Shown: piece after piece, positions 1 through 4,592 of the stretch | Position numbering within the stretch: the first letter of the stretch is position 1 | How the letters are laid out: the number at the start of each line of letters is the position of its first letter | Origin: Paracoccaceae bacterium | Lineage (GTDB): Bacteria; Pseudomonadota; Alphaproteobacteria; Rhodobacterales; Rhodobacteraceae | DNA length: 6,809 nt | Assembly: GCA_023254015.1 (NCBI GenBank) | Contig: JALQYS010000097.1 | Span: 1 to 6,809, forward strand | Direction: 5' to 3' | Notes under the pieces: model-generated | Told to the model about the DNA's origin: nothing | Database searches by the model: none | Seen by the model: the letters and a program-made list of their open reading frames with translations, nothing else | Translations under genes and position numbers: made by a program

Positions 1-128
1 CCCTTGACCTCGATCTCGGGCTGGGCCTCGATCAGCTTCTTCTGCACTTCGGCGTCCAGCTCGGCTGCCGTCACCGTGATGGTGTAGCCGCGCTTGAGGC
101 CGTCTTTCAGGGTCTCGGTGACCTGCAT
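1..128 (-). CDS. tig: Trigger factor, N-terminal fragment (partial, runs off the left edge)
   Basis: Trigger factor is the ribosome-bound chaperone and peptidyl-prolyl isomerase that meets nascent chains at the exit tunnel. Only the first 42 codons lie in the window. They read MQVTETLKDGLKRGYTITV..., followed by a charged helix rich in Glu, Lys and Gln (AELDAEVQKKLIEAQPEIEVK). This matches the start of the trigger factor ribosome-binding domain in alphaproteobacteria; the GFRPGK-type ribosome-docking loop would follow just beyond the edge. The ATG at 128-126 is chosen because it begins the family-typical MQVTET and has an AAAAGGA ribosome binding site at 142-136, seven bases upstream. tRNA-Leu lies directly upstream on the same strand, so the two are probably co-transcribed. 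The PPIase and C-terminal domains are outside the window. Confidence 0.93.
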   Translation of the reverse strand, partial: MQVTETLKDGLKRGYTITVTAAELDAEVQKKLIEAQPEIEVK

Positions 129-135
129 CTTGTCG

Positions 136-142
136 TCCTTTT
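136..142 (-). promoter_or_regulatory. Ribosome binding site of tig
   Basis: On the minus strand AAAAGGA sits seven bases before the ATG. It lies wholly inside the 24-base gap between the tRNA-Leu 3' end and tig, so the tig leader left after tRNA processing would consist of little more than this site. Confidence 0.75.
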
Positions 143-152
143 CATCCCAATC

Positions 153-237
153 TGGTGCGGGTGGAGGGACTTGAACCCCCACGCCTTGCGGCGCTGGAAC
201 CTAAATCCAGTGCGTCTGCCAATTTCGCCACACCCGC
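153..237 (-). tRNA. tRNA-Leu (anticodon UAG)
   Basis: A complete class II tRNA of 85 bases including an encoded CCA (153-155). The acceptor stem GCGGGTG/CACCCGC pairs 231-237 with 157-163 over seven perfect pairs, and the discriminator base is A. The anticodon stem CTGGA/TCCAG encloses the loop TTTAGGT at 205-199, giving anticodon UAG, which reads CUA and probably other CUN leucine codons. A long variable arm (GCC-GCAA-GGC) and a T-loop TTCAAGT support leucine. It is followed after 24 bases by trigger factor on the same strand. I found no convincing promoter sequence upstream. Confidence 0.97.
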
Positions 238-546
238 AAATTCACCAAGACGCACCCGACCCGCCCACCAAGGGCAGGACCGCGCACGCCTTGAATTCCG
301 CGCCCTTCTAACAAAGGCGAGGGGCGGATGCGAGAGGAAAAAATCGGCGCCTTTTGCCCGGGGCCCAGCCCCTTCCCGGCCCCCGTCCCTGCCCCCGTCG
401 GCCCGCCCGGAAGCGGCTTTGCCCTCGTCCGGGGCGGCCTTGGGGGAAATGATCCCCAAAAGGGCACGCTCTTAACCCAATCTTGCCACAATCGGGCGAG
501 AAATAGGCGGCACGCGGGGGCGTGAAAGGTGAAGAGGGGTTTTCCG
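238..546. other. Gene-free interval between tRNA-Leu and the Hint-like gene
   Basis: About 310 very GC-rich bases. Reading frames across it are long in several registers, but they are low-complexity Pro/Arg/Gly translations with no family resemblance. It should hold the promoters of the divergent tRNA-Leu/tig unit (minus) and of the Hint-like gene (plus), but no clear -35/-10 pair can be named. One stem stands out: TTGGGG at 440-445 pairs with CCCCAA at 454-459 around an eight-base loop. Neither strand has a T-run after it, so it is not a standard terminator. Confidence 0.6.
532..539 (+). promoter_or_regulatory. Ribosome binding site that fixes the start of the Hint-like gene
   Basis: AAGAGGGG ends seven bases before the ATG at 547. 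An in-frame GTG at 529 would give six extra residues, but this site would then lie inside the coding region and the GTG would have only a poorly spaced GAAAGG in front. The ATG is therefore preferred. Confidence 0.65.
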
Positions 547-1035
547 ATGGCATATCTTGCGCAGACGGATTTCGCGGCGGAACAGGGCGCGCAAGAGATC
601 TTTGCCGGGGCGGGATTTCTGCTGGGAACACCGGTCCTGACCCTGGACGGCGACTTGCCGGTCGAATTCATCTCGCCCGGCGATCGTGTCATCACCCGCA
701 ACGGCATGCGCAAGGTGGTTCAGATCGAGGTGACCCGGGTCGAGAATGCCCGCGTTGTCGTCCTGTCGCCCGACAGTCTGGGCGTCGGCCGCCCGGCTGG
801 CGAGATGATGGTCTCGCCCAACCAGCCGGTGCTGATCCGTGACTGGCGGGCCAAGGCGCTGTTCGGTCAGGCCGAGGCGATGGTGCCTGCGGTCCGGCTT
901 TGCGACGGAGAGTTCGTGCGCAGCGACATCCTGCCCGAGGCCCGCTTTGTCACCCTGCGTTTTGACGGCCCCGAGGTGATCTATGCCCAAGGGATGGAAC
1001 TGGCCTGCCCGCCCGCCCTGGTTGACGCGGCCTGA
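547..1035 (+). CDS. Hint-fold (Hint_2-like) protein lacking catalytic residues
   Basis: A 162-residue protein that follows the pattern of bacterial Hint_2 (hedgehog/intein) domains. Residues 27-53 carry GTPVLTLDG, a VE pair and PGDRVITRNG, the block that follows the catalytic Cys in Hint proteins. Residues 89-115 (VSPNQPVLI, then RAKALFG, then MVPA) match the usual SPQHRVL...LLFG...VPA block. Residues 137-149 (TLRFDGPEVIYAQ) match the usual FDRHEV segment. The residues that would act in self-cleavage are changed: the Cys-Phe position is Gly23-Phe24, SPQH is SPNQ, and the RHEV His is Pro142. No signal peptide, membrane segment or terminal His-Asn is visible. The protein is probably folded but not self-processing, and its role is unknown. 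The gene stands alone, convergent with the downstream monooxygenase, whose stop is 65 bases away. Confidence 0.82.
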   Translation: MAYLAQTDFAAEQGAQEIFAGAGFLLGTPVLTLDGDLPVEFISPGDRVITRNGMRKVVQIEVTRVENARVVVLSPDSLGVGRPAGEMMVSPNQPVLIRDWRAKALFGQAEAMVPAVRLCDGEFVRSDILPEARFVTLRFDGPEVIYAQGMELACPPALVDAA

Positions 1036-1100
1036 ACCGGCAAAACACCCCCAAGATGCGCCTGTGCCCGTCTGAGGGGCCTATGGCTTGGCCTCCTGCG

Positions 1101-2273
1101 TCAGGCCCGCGTCACATCATGACCATAAAGCCAGTCAAACCGTGACAGGGCAAAGCCCGGGCGCAGCGCGCTGCCCAGTTTCAGACCCAGATGCGCCATG
1201 CCGCGCAAGGGGCCGGCCAGATGATAGGCCCGCGCGTTGCCATTGGCCGCCGCCACGATCCGGGCGCAGCGCGGACGGCGGGCAGCCTGCCACTGCGGCA
1301 GCGCCTTGGCGGCGGGGGCTTGGGCCAGATGCGCGGCCAGGGTCCAGGCATCCTCGATTCCCATGGCCGCACCCTGCGCCAGAAAAGGCAAGGTCGGATG
1401 CGCCGCATCTCCCAGAATCGCTGCCGCCCCATGCGGCAAGATCCGGTGCCACTGGGCCGCCACCGGATGGCGGAACAGGCCCCAGAGGTAGACATCCTCA
1501 ACCCGCTCCAGCCAACCCCGGACGCGGGGCGAGAACTGTTCGAAGGCCAGACGCATCTCCATCGGATCATCGCGCAGCGACCAGCCCTCTTCGACCCAGC
1601 GGTTGCGTTCTTCGACCGCCACGATATTGCGCAGCTGCCCGCCGCGCAGGGGATAGCTGACCAGATGGCGCCCCGGCCCCATGTGCACCTCGGCCACCGG
1701 CGCCGCGCCCGGGGCTTCGGGCACAAGCGCCCGCCAGGCGACCTGCCCGGTGAAGAACGGTTTTTCCACACCGTTCAGCGCGGCGCGGACCCTGGAATGC
1801 AGCCCGTCCGCACCGATCAGCAGCCCGACCTCGATCTCGGCCCCCTGCGCCGTCAGAAGTCGGGGCCGGGCGCCGGCAAGATCAACCGCTTCGATCCGCT
1901 GCAAAAGCCGGATCTCCACCCCCGCCGCCCGCGCCGCCCGTTCCAGCATGCCGATCAGGTCGGCGCGGTGCAGGAAGTGATAGCCCTGTTCAGGCCGCAG
2001 ACGGATCAGATCCATCGCAAGAACCGTCTCGCCAGTCAGCCCGTCACACAGGCGCAGGGCCTCGGCCCGGCCCCGGGCCGCGTCCAGCGCGTCACCAAGC
2101 CCAAGCGCGCGCAAGACCACCGCGGCGTTGGGGCTGATCTGCAAACCCGCCCCCACCTCGCGAATGGCATCGGCCTGTTCCAGCACGGTCACGACAAAGC
2201 CCCGCCGGGCCAGCGCCAGCGCAGCGGTCAGCCCGGCCACCCCGGCCCCAAGAATGGTGACGTCCTGTGCCAT
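1101..2273 (-). CDS. FAD-dependent monooxygenase (salicylate-hydroxylase-like group)
   Basis: A 390-residue flavoprotein monooxygenase of the class A aromatic hydroxylase type, which uses NAD(P)H and O2 to hydroxylate a substrate through a C4a-hydroperoxyflavin. The N-terminal dinucleotide fold has GAGVAG at residues 9-14 and the ribose-binding acid Glu32. GAGLQISPNA (41-50) is typical of salicylate and 3-hydroxybenzoate hydroxylase relatives. The DG motif is at 153-163 (IGADGLHSRVR) and the second FAD motif at 287-293 (LGDAAHP), followed by the QGAAMGIEDA helix. Length is normal for the family. The substrate cannot be read from sequence. The chosen ATG (2273-2271) gives MAQDVTILGAG; the ATG 15 bases earlier (2288) is possible, but the hairpin at 2314-2295 would cover its ribosome site. 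The gene lies 93 bases downstream of dksA on the same strand. Confidence 0.9.
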   Translation of the reverse strand: MAQDVTILGAGVAGLTAALALARRGFVVTVLEQADAIREVGAGLQISPNAAVVLRALGLGDALDAARGRAEALRLCDGLTGETVLAMDLIRLRPEQGYHFLHRADLIGMLERAARAAGVEIRLLQRIEAVDLAGARPRLLTAQGAEIEVGLLIGADGLHSRVRAALNGVEKPFFTGQVAWRALVPEAPGAAPVAEVHMGPGRHLVSYPLRGGQLRNIVAVEERNRWVEEGWSLRDDPMEMRLAFEQFSPRVRGWLERVEDVYLWGLFRHPVAAQWHRILPHGAAAILGDAAHPTLPFLAQGAAMGIEDAWTLAAHLAQAPAAKALPQWQAARRPRCARIVAAANGNARAYHLAGPLRGMAHLGLKLGSALRPGFALSRFDWLYGHDVTRA

Positions 2274-2290
2274 CTGGCCCCCCGACATGA

Positions 2291-2314
2291 CAAAGCCGGG
2301 TCTTTCGACCCGGC
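2291..2314 (-). terminator. Hairpin between dksA and the monooxygenase, probable intrinsic terminator of dksA
   Basis: On the minus strand GCCGGGTC, loop GAAA, GACCCGGC form an eight-pair perfect stem (2314-2307 with 2302-2295) closed by a GNRA tetraloop. TTTG follows at 2294-2291. The T-tract is short, so termination may be partial. It starts 53 bases after the dksA stop codon and ends 17 bases before the chosen monooxygenase ATG. Confidence 0.6.
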
Positions 2315-2366
2315 CCCAGATTGCGACAAGCGGCCCGGCGCGCAAGCCCCTGACCGCGAAAGGCGA

Positions 2367-2789
2367 TCATTCGTCGCGGTGCACCTTCTCGCGACGCTCA
2401 TGCTTTTCCTGCGCTTCCAGCGTCATCGTGGCGATGGGGCGGGCATCCAGACGCTTGAGACTGATCGGCTCGCCCGTCATCTCGCAATAGCCGTATTCGC
2501 CCTCGTCGATCCGGCGCAGAGCGGCGTCGATCTTGGACACCAGCTTGCGCTGACGATCACGGGTGCGCAGCTCCAGCGCGCGGTCGGTCTCTTCGCTGGC
2601 CCGGTCGGCCAGATCGGGCACGTTGCGGGCGCTGTCTTGCAGGTTTTCGATGGTCTCTGACGACTGATCCAGAAGTTCCTGCTTCCACGTCAAGAGCTTG
2701 CGGCGGAAATACTCCAGCTGACGCTCGTTCATGAAGGGTTCGTCTTCGGCCGGACGATAATCATCGGGCAGGAACACTTCGGCTTTCAT
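2367..2789 (-). CDS. dksA: RNA polymerase-binding transcription factor DksA (alphaproteobacterial, Cys-poor)
   Basis: DksA enters the RNA polymerase secondary channel and, with ppGpp, adjusts initiation at rRNA and amino-acid promoters. The 140-residue protein has the N-terminal MNERQLEYFRRKLL helix (20-33) and a coiled coil with the tip motif D59-x-x-D62-R-A64, which corresponds to the E. coli tip DxxDRA needed for function. The C-terminal globular part begins at YGYCEMTGEPI (99-109). The four zinc-finger cysteine positions here are Cys102, Thr105, Thr123 and Ala126, so only one ligand remains. Similar loss is known in alphaproteobacterial DksA proteins that still work. The ATG at 2789 has GGAG at 2802-2799, nine bases upstream. 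An in-frame extension upstream to 2867 lacks family similarity. It is divergent from the AAA+ ATPase gene across 173 bases. Confidence 0.95.
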   Translation of the reverse strand: MKAEVFLPDDYRPAEDEPFMNERQLEYFRRKLLTWKQELLDQSSETIENLQDSARNVPDLADRASEETDRALELRTRDRQRKLVSKIDAALRRIDEGEYGYCEMTGEPISLKRLDARPIATMTLEAQEKHERREKVHRDE

Positions 2790-2798
2790 GGCTAAAAT

Positions 2799-2802
2799 CT
2801 CC
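2799..2802 (-). promoter_or_regulatory. Ribosome binding site of dksA
   Basis: GGAG on the minus strand, nine bases before the ATG at 2789. It supports this start over the longer in-frame opening further upstream. Confidence 0.65.
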
Positions 2803-2962
2803 AATCTTGCGAACCTCGCATCTGGGCAGGCCATCCCGGGTGACGCGGGCCGGATTGGGCGGTGCAATAGCTGAACGCGCCCGGATTGTCACTAGCGGTT
2901 GCGACAAATTGCGGCGACAGATAGGCTCTGGCCCAAGCACAATACAGGGCCTTGATCTGACG

Positions 2963-3805
2963 ATGAAATTCGCCTCGACCTCCTCTTATGTCGCCGCCGA
3001 TGACCTTGCGGTGGCCGTGAATGCCGCCGTAACGCTGCAGCGCCCGCTTCTGGTCAAGGGCGAACCGGGCACCGGCAAGACCGAACTTGCCCGGCAGGTC
3101 GCAGCCTCGCTGGGGATGCCCTTGATCGAATGGCATGTGAAATCCACCACCAAGGCCCAGCAGGGCCTTTACGAATATGACGCCGTCAGCCGCCTGCGCG
3201 ACAGCCAGCTGGGCGAAGAGCGGGTGCATGACGTCAGGAACTACATCAAGAAGGGCAAGCTGTGGCAGGCCTTCGAGGCGCCCTCGCGCGTGGTCCTGCT
3301 GATCGACGAGATCGACAAGGCCGACATCGAGTTTCCCAATGACCTGCTGCAGGAACTCGACCGGATGGAATTCCACGTCTACGAAACCGGCGAGACGGTG
3401 AAGGCGCTGCATCGCCCTGTGGTCATCATCACCTCGAACAACGAAAAGGAATTGCCCGACGCCTTCCTGCGCCGCTGCTTTTTCCACTACATCCGCTTTC
3501 CTGATCCCGAGACCCTGGCCGCCATCGTGCGGCTGCACTACCCGGGCATCAAGGAACAGCTTCTGACCACCGCACTGACCCAGTTCTTCGACCTGCGCGA
3601 GGTGCCGGGGCTGAAGAAGAAGCCCTCGACCAGCGAAGTGCTGGACTGGCTGAAGCTGATCCTGGCCGAGGATCTGGGCCCCGAGGATCTGCGGCGCGAA
3701 GGCAAGCACAGCCTGCCAAAGCTGCATGGCGCGCTTTTGAAGAACGAGCAGGATGTCCAGCTGTTCGAACGACTTGCCTTCCTGAACCGCAGCGGCCGGG
3801 CCTGA
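2963..3805 (+). CDS. MoxR/CoxD-type AAA+ ATPase
   Basis: A 280-residue single-module AAA+ ATPase of the MoxR supergroup, close in style to CoxD-type members. These work with VWA-domain partners in assembling or activating metalloenzymes and other complexes. Walker A is GEPGTGKT (33-40), Walker B is LLIDEID (112-118), sensor 1 lies in IITSNNEKELP (155-165), an arginine-finger-type FLRRC is at 168-172, and the C-terminal lid has KPSTSEVLDWLK (220-231) with the sensor-2 region. Length is full for the family. The start is the ATG at 2963, which gives MKFASTSSYVAADDLA. Upstream in-frame codons back to 2807 read as low-complexity sequence and would run into the dksA promoter region. The ribosome site is weak (AGGG, 13 bases away). 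A terminator follows at 3858. The likely VWA partner is the truncated gene at 6194. The client is unknown. Confidence 0.92.
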   Translation: MKFASTSSYVAADDLAVAVNAAVTLQRPLLVKGEPGTGKTELARQVAASLGMPLIEWHVKSTTKAQQGLYEYDAVSRLRDSQLGEERVHDVRNYIKKGKLWQAFEAPSRVVLLIDEIDKADIEFPNDLLQELDRMEFHVYETGETVKALHRPVVIITSNNEKELPDAFLRRCFFHYIRFPDPETLAAIVRLHYPGIKEQLLTTALTQFFDLREVPGLKKKPSTSEVLDWLKLILAEDLGPEDLRREGKHSLPKLHGALLKNEQDVQLFERLAFLNRSGRA

Positions 3806-3857
3806 GGCGCGCTGGCGCCCTGCACCGGCCCCGTTCCAATCAGCCCAAAGCCTGCGC

Positions 3858-3887
3858 ACGCGCCGCCCTGACCTGCGGCGCGTTTGT
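3858..3887 (+). terminator. Intrinsic terminator of the AAA+ ATPase gene
   Basis: ACGCGCCGC (3858-3866) pairs perfectly with GCGGCGCGT (3875-3883) around an eight-base loop, and TTGT then CCTT follow. The nine-pair GC-rich stem begins 52 bases after the AAA+ stop codon. This suggests the ATPase transcript ends here and the downstream genes have their own promoter. Confidence 0.72.
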
Positions 3888-3977
3888 CCTTGGGCCGGCA
3901 AGGTTTCCGTCGCCCGGCGTGCACTGTTGACCAAAGATTCCCGAATCGGGCGATTCTGCCGATATTTAGCCACAGTC

Positions 3978-4006
3978 TTGACACAATCTGTTCACGAAAA
4001 TTCAAT
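3978..4006 (+). promoter_or_regulatory. Candidate sigma-70-type promoter for the downstream transcript
   Basis: A perfect -35 hexamer TTGACA (3978-3983) is followed by 17 bases and TTCAAT (4001-4006), which matches the -10 consensus at four of six positions. It lies in the only clearly AT-rich stretch of the window, just after a terminator and before the plus-strand gene group starting at 4593. Transcription would start near 4013, giving a leader of about 580 bases. The weak -10 keeps confidence moderate. Confidence 0.45.
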
Positions 4007-4009
4007 TTA

Positions 4010-4035
4010 TGAAATATTTTGAAACATTTCGAAAT
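4010..4035. repeat. Short 10-base-period AT-rich repeat with palindrome
   Basis: TGAAATATTT (4010-4019) and TGAAACATTT (4020-4029) are consecutive ten-base units differing at one base, followed by CGAAAT. The right part includes the perfect ten-base palindrome ATTTCGAAAT (4026-4035). The period matches one helical turn, as expected for a protein-binding site or bent DNA. It lies at or just after the predicted transcription start. Confidence 0.5.
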
Positions 4036-4204
4036 CGTCCTGTCGCAAATCTGGCGTTTCCAGTCTTTCGCCTATCCATGGGTAGTTGCCATCATTGGGC
4101 AAAGAAACCGCAAGATTGACATGAACCTGCCCCTGTAACGACACTGGCTGCATGTTGTCTTGTCTTCAGTGACACGGTGACTTCGGTTTCGGTTCCACGG
4201 GCGC

Positions 4205-4565
4205 CCTTGGGTCCTTGCTTCTGCGGCAAGGCCCTGTCGATCCCGGCCTTTCAGGCCGGTTGACCGGCAGACAGGCGTGCCCGCGCCCCTCGCGGCACTG
4301 CTCGACGCAAGGGGAAAGACCAGACTGGGGAAGACGTGGCACGCAGGAAGGCAGGTCGCGGTGGGGATTGCGTCCGGCCTTCATCCCAGAGGCGGTTCGG
4401 TGCGGTGAAGCATCGGGCGGCTTCGGGGTGTGGCGACGGAACGGGCCCTGCCCGGATCAGAACAGCCCTTGGGGATGGGTGCGGGGGCACCCGCCCCAAG
4501 GGCGCTGAGCCGGACAGGTCTGCGCGGACGCGGCACCCTGCCTGTCAATCCGGGGGCAACCCCGC
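4205..4565 (+). ncRNA. Candidate structured RNA or long structured 5' leader (class not recognised)
   Basis: Several stems can be drawn by eye. CCTTGC/GCAAGG pairs 4213-4218 with 4226-4231. CCTGTC/GACAGG (4233-4238 with 4270-4275) encloses CCGGCC/GGCCGG (4243-4248 with 4254-4259). CTGGG/CCCAG (4325-4329 with 4385-4389) encloses GAAGGC/GCCTTC (4347-4352 with 4377-4382). The strongest is GCCCTTGGGG/CCCCAAGGGC (4465-4474 with 4494-4503), which continues into GGGTGC/GCACCC (4477-4482 with 4487-4492). GACAGG/CCTGTC pairs 4513-4518 with 4541-4546. CGGGG-GCAA-CCCCG at 4551-4564 is a GNRA-capped hairpin. I checked for the hallmarks of RNase P, tmRNA, SRP and 6S RNA and saw none. Some stems are expected by chance in GC-rich DNA, so this remains a candidate. 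It would be transcribed from the promoter near 3978, either as a leader of the lipoprotein gene or as an independent RNA. Confidence 0.35.
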
Positions 4566-4592
4566 CAAACATAGTGGTTCAGCTGCCAAGCC

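Larger units (their letters stand above)
3806..4592 (+). other. Long gene-free interval: terminator, AT-rich promoter island, structured leader
   Basis: These 787 bases separate the AAA+ gene from the lipoprotein. No reading frame gives a believable protein; the frames that stay open are Arg/Gly/Pro-rich, and those near the right end overlap the lipoprotein start out of frame. Three zones can be seen: an intrinsic terminator near 3858-3887; an AT-rich island at about 3960-4035, unlike anything else in the window, with a promoter-like pair and short repeats; and a GC-rich zone from about 4200 to 4565 with many possible stems. The zones have separate entries. Confidence 0.7.

Noticed and set aside
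440..459. TTGGGG/CCCCAA hairpin as a terminator
   Set aside because: There is no T-tract on either strand, and no gene ends nearby for it to serve.
1075..1097. Hairpin AGGGGCC/GGCCTCCT as a bidirectional terminator between convergent genes
   Set aside because: The stem has a bulge and neither strand shows a T-run after it. The location is suggestive, but the evidence is too thin.
1191..2660. Long plus-strand open frame (489 codons)
   Set aside because: It lies antisense to the monooxygenase and dksA, both with clear motifs. Its translation is rich in Arg, Gln, Pro and His with no family resemblance, as expected opposite GC-rich genes.
2807..2962. Upstream extension of the AAA+ ATPase to a TTG start
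   Set aside because: The added 52 residues are not family-like and would occupy the divergent promoter region with dksA. The ATG at 2963 gives the normal family N terminus.
2792..3973. Minus-strand open frame opposite the AAA+ ATPase (393 codons)
   Set aside because: It is a shadow of the ATPase gene, whose Walker motifs lie on the plus strand.
4116..4144. Second TTGACA as a promoter
   Set aside because: No acceptable -10 lies 16-18 bases downstream; the only candidate, TAACGA, is too close. The site at 3978 is better.
4205..4565. Known RNA classes: RNase P RNA, tmRNA, SRP RNA, 6S RNA, cobalamin or glycine riboswitch
   Set aside because: Hallmarks such as GAGGAAAGTCC, the tmRNA acceptor end, the SRP GGAAGGAAGCAGCC loop and the B12 box were looked for and not found.
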